Assembly (NCBI GenBank): GCA_023419605.1
Contig: JAEZXR010000130.1
Location: 124,001 to 188,000 of the forward strand
Reading direction: 5' to 3'
DNA from: Bacillota bacterium
Lineage (GTDB): Bacteria; Bacillota; Clostridia; Acetivibrionales; JAEZXR01
DNA: 64,000 nucleotides
Under the pieces are notes generated by a model. It worked only from the letters and a program-made list of their open reading frames with translations. It did no database searches and was not told the origin of the DNA. Below, piece after piece: positions 18,511 to 26,996 of the stretch. A program made the translations under genes and the position numbers. Within the stretch, counting starts at the first letter, position 1. Each line of letters opens with the position of its first letter.

Positions 18511-18820
18511 CAAGTCAATCGCGGTAAGGACTACTCCGGCTGGTAGAGACTGGATACGGAAGTTTTGAGATGCAGCCAATCCATGCCTGTACATAGGCAA
18601 CAATGAAAGCTATATATGGGCTGAATTCGAAGCACAGGGTACTACTCCAACTATAGCAACACGGGTATTCATATCTGCTGCCGGAGCTTGTGGTAATAAA
18701 TGGTAATAATATAGCTTCCGCTTTTTGCGGTATTTTATGCTATCCATGCAGAGTACGGCGGAGTAATAGCGGAAGCTATAGTTCTACCAGCTCTAAAAAG
18801 AAAGATATAGGAGGTAAACT
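18511..18820. other. Intergenic region between GH16 and GH3 genes
   Basis: No intact gene. A frame at about 18556-18705 reads DAANPCLYIGNNESYIWAEF and runs to a stop; it might be a worn coding remnant but has no start or ribosome site. The 12-bp inverted repeat at 18711-18779 lies at the 3' end. Confidence 0.35.
18711..18779. promoter_or_regulatory. 12-bp perfect inverted repeat upstream of the GH3 gene
   Basis: ATAGCTTCCGCT (18711-18722) is repeated as its exact reverse complement at 18768-18779, 45 nt apart. The right arm ends 41 nt before the GH3 start. It could be an operator pair or a leader-RNA stem; no long T run follows. Confidence 0.5.
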
Positions 18821-21800
18821 ATGTATAAAAAGAAAACAATAGCCCTTCTCTTGATCCTCACAATGGTAATGAGCCTGTTTTTTACTGCCACACCTACCCT
18901 GGCAGCAGCAGGGGACCCGGGGAGGATAGAAGCGGAAAATTACTCTGCCATGTACGGGATACAGACACAAGCCTGCTCGGAAGGCGGCTTGAATATAGCT
19001 TATGTAGATGCCGGGGACTGGATGGACTATACGGTAAATATCCAGACTGCGGGAACCTATACTGCTGAATTCAGAGTATCCAGTCCTTATACGGGGACGC
19101 AGCTGCAGCTTCTGGTAGGCACTACCGTATTGGCAACCATAACGGTTCCCAACACAGGGGAATGGCAAACCTGGCAGACAGTTGCCGCTTCCGTAAATTT
19201 AAGTGCAGGAAGCCAGACCTTACGTGTAAAGGCTGTTACCAACGGATGGAATTTAAATTGGCTGAGCCTTACTTCCACAACATCCCCGACGGCGGTAAAT
19301 ATACCCGTGACAGGTCCTTATGTCCAGTACCTGGAAATGGGCCTCAGTCCTGCGGACTTAAATGGAGTTGCCGCATTAAAATCACAAAATACCACTATCA
19401 ATCAAACGATGAAATATAATGTGGGCGCCACAGTAACCCTTAGTGTAAACTACATGGTAGAACAGAAACAGGTTCTATTCCGAACTGTTGATAAAAACGG
19501 AAACTCGATACAGGGTAACCCCTTAACCTTCACAGTGCTTTCAAACTCAGCGGTGAATGTTGATATCACAGACCGACCGGCAGTGGCGACTCCTGTTTTC
19601 GTGCCCAATGCAGGGACCTATGCTTCTGCACAAAATGTTACGATAACCTGTGCGACAGCGGGAGCCACCATCAAGTATACCACGGACGGCTCCACGCCCA
19701 CATCTGCATCGGCTACCTATACCGGTGCAATCAATGTGGCAGCGACAACCACCATCAAAGCGATTGCCACCATGACGGGAATGGCGGATTCGGCCATAGC
19801 AACTGCGACGTATACCATCGGCTCAACTCCTGTGAATCTTGCATTGAAAAAACCTGCCACGGCATCCTCCTATATCGGGGGCAATAAGGCAGATGCCGCT
19901 TTTGATGGAGATGCCGGGACACGCTGGGAGTCGGAATTCACGGACCCGCAGTGGATTTATGTGGATCTCGGTTCAAACAACACCATAAGCGGTGTCAGGC
20001 TCAATTGGGAAGTGGCCAGCGGGAAAGCCTATAAAATACAGGTATCGACGGATGCTTCCAACTGGAAGGATGTATATGATCAACCAAATGGAGCCGGAGG
20101 AATCGAAAATATCTCGTTTTCTCCCGTGACGGCCAAGTATGTGAGAATGTCCGGTACCACCAGAAATACGCCCTATGGTTATTCCCTATGGGAGTTTGAG
20201 GTATACGGGCAAACCGGACCCCTGCCTCCCCAGGTAGCAACACCCACCTTTACCCCTGCGGCAGGTAACTATACCTCTGCGCAGAATGTGACCATCGAGT
20301 GTGCAACAGCAGGTGCCACCATCAAGTATACGACAGATGGATCAACGCCTACAGCGGCATCCCCAACTTATACGGGGCCGATTCGCGTTGCAGTGACAAC
20401 TACCGTCAAAGCCATTGCAGTCAAGTCTGGGATGACCGACTCGGCAACGGCAACCGCAGCCTATACGGTTGTGGCCTTCAAGGTGCTTTCGCCGGTTAAT
20501 GGAAAGATGGTTACAGACACCAGAACACCGGCCTTAACCTGGGAAGCAAAAGCAGGAACAGTAAAGTACGAAGTCTGGGTTAATATTTCAAGAACCGATT
20601 ATGACTGGAATGCTTCGGGAAACCTGCTTGACAGGTATACCAAAGTTGCCGAAGTCACAGGGACCAGTTGCACCGCACCTTCACTGGTTGACCGCTGGAC
20701 CTACAAATGGTATGTTGTTGCCGTTGACGGGAATGGAAATAGGAGTCAGTCCGATATCGGTCAATTCAGTGTTTATCTCCCTTACCTGGAACAGATGGTG
20801 GATGGGGTCAATCTTATTAACGGCTGCCGTGATTTAAACAAAAACGGTTCCATCGAACCGTATGAAGACTGGCATAACCCGATTTCTACCCGCCTAGACG
20901 ACCTGATGTCACGGATGAGCAATGAAGAGAAGCTGAACCAGCTCTTCTATTCACCGGATACCATTAATGCGCTGAATCCACTGGCAGGCTTTGTATTCTC
21001 CTACGGTACTACAGATTTTATTAGAGATGCCCAAATAAAAGTAGCCACTTCGCAACGGCTGGGCATTCCCATTGCATTTGCCGGCGACAAGATCCACGGC
21101 TGGAAAACCATCTTCCCGACGGAACTGGGACTGGCGGCAACCAGAAATCTCAATCTGGCCTGGCAGTGCGGCGATCTTCAACGCAGGGAGCAAAAAGCAT
21201 GGGGCTTTACGGGAACTCTGTCGCCTTTGGCAGAAGTGAATACGAAAGTACTTTATCCCCGTTTCCAGGAAGGTACGGGTGAAAATGCAGACTATTCTGC
21301 TGCCATGGTACGCGCTATGATCTGCGGAATGCAGGGTGGACCCGAGGTGAACCCAAAATCAATCATGATCACTGTTAAGCATTGGCCAAGCCAGGGTGCC
21401 GGTGGCGAGCAATCCATTGTTTATGACAGTACAACCATTAAATGGCATATGAAGACATGGTATGCGGCGATGGATGCCAACTGCGGGTCCATCATGCCTG
21501 GTTACGGCGGGGCGCCCTACCTTGATCCGAGCGGTACAGGTGCAGGTACAAGCAAACCCACCATCGACTATTTAAGGAATGTAATCGGGTTTAAAGGGAT
21601 GGTTGTTACGGACTGGCTGGCATCGGCAACCGACACTTCCATCAAAAGCCTGGGTGCAGGCTGTGACGTCATGGGAGGTGCTATGGCATCCGGGACCGAC
21701 TTTAATGCACTCATCAACGCTGTAGGCTGGACCCGGTTAAATGAATCGGTGCGAAGGGTATTGGATCTCAAGATGAGACTGGGCCTTTTTGAGAATCCTT

Positions 21801-22606
21801 ATAGCGATCCCGATTACCCTTCAACTATCTGGCATAGTACAGACAGCCAGAATATCGTGAATGAGGCAGCACGCCAATCCCTTACGCTTTTAAAGAACAA
21901 CGGCATCCTTCCCTTAAAGGTAAATAACGGTGAAACTCTTGTGGTAGCGGGGCCGAGGGCTACCAGTGATGATATGGCAAGTGATAATATTGCAAATGTT
22001 ATCTGGCAATCCATCTATCACGACAATCCCCAAGCCAAAACCTATTACCAGGGAATCAAGGACAGGGCTGGAGCCGGTGTCAATGTAGTCCTTAATGACG
22101 CCGCAGCCGCCAAAGCAGCAGTCGTAGTGATCGGTGAAAAGAGCTATACTCATGGAACGGAATGGCCGGATAAACAGATTACCTTCCCTGCGGAACAGAT
22201 CGCGCAGATCGATAAGTTCTACAACCGGGGAATACCGGTTGTTGCTGTAGTGGTCATGCCAAGACCGTATGTTTTGACAGACATATTGAACAAGTGTGCA
22301 GCTGTTGTAGTTGTTTACCGGCCCGGGAACGGCGGCGGCCTGGCTACGTCCCAATTATTGTTCGGTGATTACCTGCCCAAAGGAAAGCTTCCGTTCCAAC
22401 TCCCCCGGTCGGTCGATCAGGTAGGGACCGATGTGACTACCAACCAGCTTGAGAAATGGGATCTTCCTTATGACCTTGGTGCAACGGAAGCACAACGTGC
22501 CGAAATACGCAACTATATCAATAACAACCAGACAGTGCCGACAAATTACGGAAATCCGCTTTTCCCCTACGGTTATGGATTGCAGAACTTCACACCTTCA
22601 CCGTAA
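18821..22606 (+). CDS. Secreted multimodular GH3 glycoside hydrolase
   Basis: A secreted GH3 enzyme (beta-glucosidase/exo-glucanase type) of 1261 residues. Order: signal peptide (1-28), CBM6-like module (about 33-150; RIEAENYSAMYG ... NWLSL), an unknown beta module (about 160-250), CHB_HEX_C module (about 255-335), F5/8 type C/CBM32 module (about 340-465; WESEFTDPQWIYVDLG), second CHB_HEX_C (about 470-545), an Fn3-like module (about 550-650) and the GH3 N- and C-domains (about 660-1261). The nucleophile is D931 in GMVVTDW. The stretch RDLNKNGSIEPYEDW near the start of the GH3 domain is an EF-hand-like loop usual in this GH3 subgroup and not a dockerin. GGAGG precedes ATG 18821. The two CHB_HEX_C modules resemble the one in the adjacent GH16 protein. 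Confidence 0.92.
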   Translation: MYKKKTIALLLILTMVMSLFFTATPTLAAAGDPGRIEAENYSAMYGIQTQACSEGGLNIAYVDAGDWMDYTVNIQTAGTYTAEFRVSSPYTGTQLQLLVGTTVLATITVPNTGEWQTWQTVAASVNLSAGSQTLRVKAVTNGWNLNWLSLTSTTSPTAVNIPVTGPYVQYLEMGLSPADLNGVAALKSQNTTINQTMKYNVGATVTLSVNYMVEQKQVLFRTVDKNGNSIQGNPLTFTVLSNSAVNVDITDRPAVATPVFVPNAGTYASAQNVTITCATAGATIKYTTDGSTPTSASATYTGAINVAATTTIKAIATMTGMADSAIATATYTIGSTPVNLALKKPATASSYIGGNKADAAFDGDAGTRWESEFTDPQWIYVDLGSNNTISGVRLNWEVASGKAYKIQVSTDASNWKDVYDQPNGAGGIENISFSPVTAKYVRMSGTTRNTPYGYSLWEFEVYGQTGPLPPQVATPTFTPAAGNYTSAQNVTIECATAGATIKYTTDGSTPTAASPTYTGPIRVAVTTTVKAIAVKSGMTDSATATAAYTVVAFKVLSPVNGKMVTDTRTPALTWEAKAGTVKYEVWVNISRTDYDWNASGNLLDRYTKVAEVTGTSCTAPSLVDRWTYKWYVVAVDGNGNRSQSDIGQFSVYLPYLEQMVDGVNLINGCRDLNKNGSIEPYEDWHNPISTRLDDLMSRMSNEEKLNQLFYSPDTINALNPLAGFVFSYGTTDFIRDAQIKVATSQRLGIPIAFAGDKIHGWKTIFPTELGLAATRNLNLAWQCGDLQRREQKAWGFTGTLSPLAEVNTKVLYPRFQEGTGENADYSAAMVRAMICGMQGGPEVNPKSIMITVKHWPSQGAGGEQSIVYDSTTIKWHMKTWYAAMDANCGSIMPGYGGAPYLDPSGTGAGTSKPTIDYLRNVIGFKGMVVTDWLASATDTSIKSLGAGCDVMGGAMASGTDFNALINAVGWTRLNESVRRVLDLKMRLGLFENPYSDPDYPSTIWHSTDSQNIVNEAARQSLTLLKNNGILPLKVNNGETLVVAGPRATSDDMASDNIANVIWQSIYHDNPQAKTYYQGIKDRAGAGVNVVLNDAAAAKAAVVVIGEKSYTHGTEWPDKQITFPAEQIAQIDKFYNRGIPVVAVVVMPRPYVLTDILNKCAAVVVVYRPGNGGGLATSQLLFGDYLPKGKLPFQLPRSVDQVGTDVTTNQLEKWDLPYDLGATEAQRAEIRNYINNNQTVPTNYGNPLFPYGYGLQNFTPSP

Positions 22607-22707
22607 TAAACCGGCTCTGAAGGGAGAAACAAATCCTAGATCCTTTGTTGCTGGTTTCCGGAAACTGTTTTTTGTAAGGATGATAAAACAATGAAATGAA
22701 ACATTTT

Positions 22708-22746
22708 GTCCTGGCAGGAAGCGTTAATCCTGCCAGGGCATTTTTC
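22708..22746 (+). terminator. Terminator after the GH3 gene
   Basis: CCTGGCAGG (22710-22718) pairs with CCTGCCAGG (22729-22737), then GCATTTTTC. The stretch 22607-22707 before it holds nothing recognisable. Confidence 0.88.
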
Positions 22747-22791
22747 TATAAAAATAGAGCGGCGGATGCAATAAGTACGGCAATTCTTACC

Positions 22792-22815
22792 TTTTGGTTA
22801 GTTAAGTAACCAAAA
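22792..22815. promoter_or_regulatory. Operator-like inverted repeat upstream of the flavoprotein gene
   Basis: TTTTGGTTA and TAACCAAAA flank GTTAAG. The core GGTTAGTTAAGTAACC resembles operators of HxlR-type redox or quinone-responsive regulators, which often control FMN reductases; that link is inference. It sits just upstream of the -35 element. Confidence 0.5.
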
Positions 22816-22824
22816 AGTGTCTAC

Positions 22825-22853
22825 TTGTTCCTTGCGGCAATACTGTATATAAT
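22825..22853 (+). promoter_or_regulatory. Sigma-A type promoter of the flavoprotein gene
   Basis: TTGTTC, a 17-nt spacer, then TATAAT (22848-22853), about 80 nt before the start codon. Confidence 0.6.
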
Positions 22854-22933
22854 TTTTAATGATACAAGAATATGGAAAGTAAGTGCGCTTAGAGAGTCTG
22901 TTGGCGTAAGTATTATAACGAGGAGGAAGTCAA

Positions 22934-23569
22934 ATGAAGGTCATAGCTTTTAATGGGAGTCCAAATAAGAAAGGAAATACGTATCATGCAATAAAAATAA
23001 TTGCTGCTGAACTTGAAAAAGAAGGAATTGAAACGGAAATTGTCCATGTGGGAAATAAGTCAATCCGGGGATGTACTGCATGTGGCCAGTGCGCAAAAAA
23101 CAAAAATGAAAGATGCGTTCTTCCGGGGGATGAGGTAAATGAATGGGTTCAAAAAATGAAGGAAGCGGATGGAATAATTTTAGGATCCCCTGTCCATTAT
23201 TCCTCTATAGGCGCTACTATGAAAGCATTTTTAGATAGGTCTTTTTATGTTGCAAGTGCTAACGGCGGGATGCTGCGGCACAAGGTTGGCGCGACGGTGG
23301 TTGCTGTAAGACGTTCCGGAGGAGTTACCACCTTTGACCAGCTAAACAACTATATCAATTACTCTGAAATGTTGATACCCACCTCAAATTATTGGAATGT
23401 TATTCATGGGGCCCGACCGGGAGAAGCCATGCAGGATGAAGAGGGAGTACAAATTATGAGAGTGCTGGGTAAAAATATGGCATGGCTCATGAAATTGGTT
23501 GAAAACGGAAAAGGACTGGTTAAGGAACCGGAAAGGGAAAACAAATTATTTACGAATTTTATTCGTTAA
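22934..23569 (+). CDS. Flavodoxin-family NAD(P)H FMN reductase / iron-sulfur flavoprotein-like
   Basis: A cytoplasmic FMN protein of 211 residues. The N-terminal GSPNKKGNT loop (about 9-17) is the FMN phosphate-binding signature. A Cys cluster C47-x2-C50-x2-C53 plus C62 resembles the compact cysteine motif of archaeal and clostridial iron-sulfur flavoproteins, although the family ISF motif is usually CxxCxxC followed by a further Cys, as here. GSPVHYSSIGATMKAFLDR is the conserved second FMN-binding segment. It probably reduces quinones, oxygen species or other small electron acceptors. Single gene with its own sigma-A promoter and an operator-like palindrome upstream; ribosome site GAGGAGG. 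A terminator lies at 23665-23705. Confidence 0.85.
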   Translation: MKVIAFNGSPNKKGNTYHAIKIIAAELEKEGIETEIVHVGNKSIRGCTACGQCAKNKNERCVLPGDEVNEWVQKMKEADGIILGSPVHYSSIGATMKAFLDRSFYVASANGGMLRHKVGATVVAVRRSGGVTTFDQLNNYINYSEMLIPTSNYWNVIHGARPGEAMQDEEGVQIMRVLGKNMAWLMKLVENGKGLVKEPERENKLFTNFIR

Positions 23570-23664
23570 TTTCACTTGTGAAATTGTACTTTTGTTAATC
23601 TAGGGTAATCGTCATTAAAAAAGAATCTTTGCGTATATGATAAAAAGCTAACTATAGTCAGTCG

Positions 23665-23705
23665 GCAGGTTTTATTGTCTTGAAGCAGTAAGACCTGCTT
23701 CTTTC
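23665..23705 (+). terminator. Terminator after the flavoprotein gene
   Basis: A 13-bp stem, GCAGGTTTTATTG with CAGTAAGACCTGC (two G-U pairs), an 8-nt loop and a pyrimidine-rich tail. Confidence 0.8.
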
Positions 23706-23854
23706 TGCCTTTTAACAACATCGAACTACTCTTTAGTATTAGAGTAACATTCTATTATCAAACCGAACTACTAAGTTCTTTTCTGGGAAAATACCATGAA
23801 CAAAGCTTAAGTTGTTTAAAGTTTCATGATATTTCTGTATTTTATAACGAGGCA

Positions 23855-24012
23855 TAAGATGGGCCCCCGCCCCACCTCTATAGGTGGCGGGTACCGATTA
23901 ACTCTATAGGCGGCGAGCATATCTCCCGCCTCGTTGAAACGGACTGGTCGTAAGCAAAGCTTACTGCTCGCCCATGCAACCTGGGTGTGTTGAAATTGCT
24001 CCGCAATTTCTT
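23855..24012. repeat. GC-rich, hairpin-dense element, possible mobile-element remnant
   Basis: A string of short stems sits in AT-rich DNA. CCACC/GGTGG (23872-23887) is flanked by CCCG/CGGG. CTCTATAGGTGGCGGG is echoed by CTCTATAGGCGGCGAG about 30 nt later. GTAAGC/GCTTAC lies at 23950-23964 and GAAATTGC/GCAATTTC at 23992-24010. On the minus strand it reads through a 72-codon frame with no known domain. Such compact structured ends resemble IS200/IS605-type right ends or omega-RNA scaffolds, but no tnpA or tnpB is present, so identity is uncertain. Confidence 0.35.
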
Positions 24013-24186
24013 CCGTTGTTATAAAACAAATCAATTATATATTCTGTTTTATATTCAACATACATATTTTCACTATTGAATATGTCAGGAAATTTACATA
24101 GAATTCTGTGTATTCGACAATAACTATAAAACATTATTTTGAAAAAATGATACAAAATGTAAAAAAATGCAGTAAAATATTGAAAA

Positions 24187-24217
24187 TTGTTGATAAAAAA
24201 TACTTTATAAGTATAAT
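24187..24217 (+). promoter_or_regulatory. Candidate promoter of sigI
   Basis: TTGTTG, a 19-nt spacer, then TATAAT (24212-24217). An overlapping TTGAAA at 24180 with TTTATA at 24204 is an alternative. No CCC-type SigI promoter is seen directly upstream. Confidence 0.4.
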
Positions 24218-24389
24218 TAAGATATATAGAATGATCTCGAAAAGTAATTGGTAAGTGAAGATTTTAATATGGCTTTAGCAATCAGCTATCAAAATATCGA
24301 TAGCTTCGCGGCCATTCAGGCATTATATCTTGCGAAGTGAATGTCATAAACATCGAAAGAGTTTGAAGTTTTCGAGAGGGTCATATATA

Positions 24390-25154
24390 ATGATGGGAGG
24401 GAAGTTATTGTCATATTTAAGTTATTTTTTTAGAAATGGGAACTCTATATATGGCAAAATAAAAAAGATTCAGAATGGTGATAACGTTTTAAGAGAAACG
24501 GTTATCAAAGAATATATCCCATTTATAAAGAAAAATGTTTCAAAAGCAGCCGGGAAATATTTTGATATAGAAAGTACCGAAGAATTCAGTATCGGTCTTT
24601 CTGCCTTCAACGAAGCACTTAATAGCTTCGATGTGAAAAAAGGAGAAAATTTTTTTAATTATTGCAGGACAGTGATTGGCTGCCGTATTCTTGATTATCA
24701 ACGAAGCAACAAGAAAAACAGAAATGTTTTCCCTTTTACATATTTTCAGGATGAACACGGTAATTACCTGGAAAACAAGTATATGGTTGATAATTGCAGT
24801 CAATTGAACACAATAGAATCAATGGATGAAATTCAGGTATTCAAATCAAATTTAATGAGATTTGGTATTAATTTTGATGACCTGGTTTTGTATTCGCCGA
24901 AGCATAAGGACTCGGTCAGACAATGCGTAAGAATAGCAAGACTGCTAGCCGAAAACGAATGCTTATTCAGTATGCTTTTACACAAAAAGAGTATTCCCCT
25001 AAAAGAATTGATGAAACTGGTAGACGTACATCAAAGAACGGTTGAAAGAAACAGAAAGTTCATCATCACTATAAGCCTGATGTTGAGGAGCGACCTCGAT
25101 GTTTTAAAAGGCTATATACATAATGTCGAAGAAGGAGGGGCGTCTGTTGAATAA
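24390..25154 (+). CDS. sigI: SigI-family RNA polymerase sigma factor
   Basis: An alternative sigma factor of 254 residues in the SigI family. Region 2 lies at about 25-110, with KYFDIESTEEFSIGLSAFNEA and FFNYCRTVIGCRILDYQR. The SigI-specific C-terminal domain lies at about 150-245, with LLHKKSIPLKELMKLVDVHQRTVERNRKFIITISLML as the DNA-binding helix region. In C. thermocellum, SigI factors direct polysaccharide-degradation genes and are held by RsgI membrane anti-sigma factors. Here the adjacent rsgI overlaps its end, giving translational coupling. ATG 24390 is chosen because GAGAGGG precedes it by 9 nt; upstream in-frame codons lack a ribosome site. Likely targets are the metallopeptidase and chitinase genes immediately downstream, by inference. 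Confidence 0.9.
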   Translation: MMGGKLLSYLSYFFRNGNSIYGKIKKIQNGDNVLRETVIKEYIPFIKKNVSKAAGKYFDIESTEEFSIGLSAFNEALNSFDVKKGENFFNYCRTVIGCRILDYQRSNKKNRNVFPFTYFQDEHGNYLENKYMVDNCSQLNTIESMDEIQVFKSNLMRFGINFDDLVLYSPKHKDSVRQCVRIARLLAENECLFSMLLHKKSIPLKELMKLVDVHQRTVERNRKFIITISLMLRSDLDVLKGYIHNVEEGGASVE

Positions 25155-26520
25155 GACAGGAACTATACTAGAATTGAAACGAAATCGTGCAACCATCATG
25201 ACGAATGAATGCAGATACGTTTATATTAAACGGCGTCCCAAAATGTTTGTAGGCCAGCAGGTCGTGTTTTTCGAGTCGGATTTGATTAAACCCAGGATGG
25301 CTGTTTTTAAATATGCAGGAATAGCGGTTTCTATTGCAGTTGGTTTTCTTTTGATTTTCCTGTCTTATTTCAGACTGATTGAAAATCGAAATATTTACGC
25401 TTTCGTAAATGTTGATATTAATCCGAGTGTGGAGATTGCGATTGATCAAGGAAAGGTTGTTTTATGGGCCAAACCTATCAATGAAGATGGGAAAACCTTA
25501 CTGAGCAGTTTAAAGCTGAAAGGCGAATCCCTGGAGGATGCCATAAAAGATATCTTGGAGCAATCCAAGAAAAATGGAGTAATTAAGGTCGGAAACGGTA
25601 AGTATATCCTGATTTCCGCTTCACTGAATCCTGAAAATGCTCAAAATAAAACGGACAAAGAGGAGGCGGAAGCCAAATTAGACAGCTATCTGAATTCTTT
25701 TAAGGATGCATCGGAAGAAGAACTTATATGGGCAGTCATACACACGACTCCGGAAGATAGAAAGCAAGCGGTAAATAATCAGATTTCTTCAGGAAAATAC
25801 TATATTTATCGGAAACTGATAGAAAACAGCCGGGGTCTATCCATGGAAGAAGTAAGAAGAAGCAGTATTTCTGGTTTATTGGACAAACTGAAGGCTGATT
25901 CCGGCACCGGTGCTTTTATGGATGAAATGCCTGCCGCAAATCATGAAGCCCGGCAAGAACCGGTGAAGGAAGCTGATCATAAGGATGGCTGCGAAGAAGA
26001 CATTTTATCGAACAAACAGGAGGAAGCGTTAGTTTTCACCGGGGAAGCTAAAAAGGATACTGACTCGACAATTACTTTCAAAGTGAATCCGGACTATTCC
26101 CACCCAACCCCGGATAGGGTAGAATCCACGGCTACAGAATCGACGCCCGCACCACCTGTACAGACACCTGAAAAGCTTTCCGAGAAATTTACTAAAGAAA
26201 ATACCCCACAGGGTACAAGTGAAATCTGGAAGGCGGATGTACAGTATAGGGTTGGGGATGTGGTTAACTATGAAGGAAAGGAATTCCGGTGTATCCAGGC
26301 TCATAAGTCCCAGGCGGACTGGCTTACACCAAAAGTCCCTGCTCTTTGGCAGCAGCAGGTTCCGGAGGATGCTGCCAATACCTGGCAAGCGGGAATAAGC
26401 TTTAAGAGTGGAAGCCTGGTGCTATATCAAGGAATAAAATATAAATGCCTTCAGTCACATACCTCCATTACAGGCTGGGAACCTCCCAATGTTCCTGCGC
26501 TTTGGGAAAAGCAGTTGTGA
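25147..26520 (+). CDS. rsgI: RsgI-type membrane anti-sigma factor with two CBM5/12-like modules
   Basis: An anti-sigma I factor of 457 residues and probable extracellular carbohydrate sensor. Order: cytoplasmic RsgI_N domain (about 1-48), one membrane helix (about 53-76), a juxtamembrane RsgI/SEAL-like domain (about 80-230) with N92-P93 in VDINPSVEI, an acidic and Pro-rich linker (about 235-355), then two CBM5/12 (ChtBD3-like) modules at 358-410 and 411-457. The second ends GWEPPNVPALW. Family work places autoproteolysis at the Asn-Pro bond as a step before intramembrane cleavage and sigma release. TTG 25147 is chosen as start: GGAGGGG is 6 nt upstream, and the codon overlaps the sigI stop. 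CBM5/12 modules bind chitin, so chitin or fungal wall is the likely signal. Confidence 0.92.
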   Translation: MNKTGTILELKRNRATIMTNECRYVYIKRRPKMFVGQQVVFFESDLIKPRMAVFKYAGIAVSIAVGFLLIFLSYFRLIENRNIYAFVNVDINPSVEIAIDQGKVVLWAKPINEDGKTLLSSLKLKGESLEDAIKDILEQSKKNGVIKVGNGKYILISASLNPENAQNKTDKEEAEAKLDSYLNSFKDASEEELIWAVIHTTPEDRKQAVNNQISSGKYYIYRKLIENSRGLSMEEVRRSSISGLLDKLKADSGTGAFMDEMPAANHEARQEPVKEADHKDGCEEDILSNKQEEALVFTGEAKKDTDSTITFKVNPDYSHPTPDRVESTATESTPAPPVQTPEKLSEKFTKENTPQGTSEIWKADVQYRVGDVVNYEGKEFRCIQAHKSQADWLTPKVPALWQQQVPEDAANTWQAGISFKSGSLVLYQGIKYKCLQSHTSITGWEPPNVPALWEKQL

Positions 26521-26550
26521 TTTTAACGATCCCATAAGCTATATGTGGCC

Positions 26551-26576
26551 GGTAACTTCCAAATCAGCTAAGTTCC
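26551..26576. repeat. Partial copy of the 41.5-kb hairpin repeat
   Basis: AAATCAGCTAAGTTCC (26561-26576) is identical to 41586-41601, the right arm of the tandem hairpin element there. GGTAACT immediately upstream also matches. Confidence 0.55.
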
Positions 26577-26613
26577 TTTGTAAATTGCATAGGCGAAATT
26601 TGAAGATTTATTC

Positions 26614-26648
26614 ATAAGGGGTACCTTTCGGGGTACCTCTTATTTTTT
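26614..26648 (+). terminator. Terminator after rsgI
   Basis: ATAAGGGGTACC pairs with GGTACCTCTTAT (12 bp, one G-U), followed by TTTTTT. Confidence 0.88.
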
Positions 26649-26756
26649 CCATTCACGTTATAATGCGAAATCTACAGAATCTCCTCATGGAGGTTTCCTT
26701 ATTAAGGACAGATTTAAAAAAGTTTATTTCCTTCTATGTAAAAATTTTGATCTTTG

Positions 26757-26785
26757 ACCCACTGAAAAAGTGAAAATTATTCGTA
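26757..26785 (+). promoter_or_regulatory. Candidate SigI-type promoter
   Basis: ACCCAC (26757-26762) and CGTA (26782-26785) resemble the ACCCCC and CGAA elements known for B. subtilis SigI, but the 19-nt gap may be too wide. It lies about 210 nt before the metallopeptidase start. Confidence 0.3.
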
Positions 26786-26996
26786 AAACTTATATAAAGA
26801 GGTGATGGACAAAAGTGAATAGCCTATATCGTTTTGTGAAAGGGGGAGATTTCAAAACTACAGCCTATTAAAAATCACCAAGAGAGGGTTCGAAAAATAA
26901 AAAATATCGGGGGGTGAGGCCGGAAAAGAAAGCTTTTGAATGGAAAACATGTAGGTCCTAACTGAACATTTCATAAAAAGAATGGAGGTATTAGCC

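Larger units (their letters stand above)
23570..24389. other. Long intergenic region between the flavoprotein gene and sigI
   Basis: It has three parts. Near 23665-23705 is a strong terminator. From about 23855 to 24010 there is a GC-rich, hairpin-dense stretch unlike its surroundings (listed separately). From 24020 to 24389 the DNA is very AT-rich and carries a candidate sigI promoter. No convincing coding frame was found. Confidence 0.6.
26521..26996. other. Intergenic region between rsgI and the metallopeptidase gene
   Basis: It contains a strong terminator (26614-26648), a fragment of the hairpin repeat also found near 41.5 kb (26551-26576), a candidate SigI-type promoter (26757-26785) and about 200 nt of leader. 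An 18-codon frame at 26816 is too short to call. Confidence 0.6.

Noticed and set aside
20800..20880. Dockerin-like EF-hand (DLNKNGSIEPYED) in the GH3 protein
   Set aside because: There is a single loop at the start of the GH3 domain. A dockerin needs two such repeats, and this loop is usual in this GH3 subgroup.
23816..24034. 72-codon minus-strand frame across the GC-rich island
   Set aside because: Its sequence follows the hairpins and it shows no domain or ribosome site. The structure, not the frame, seems to be the feature.
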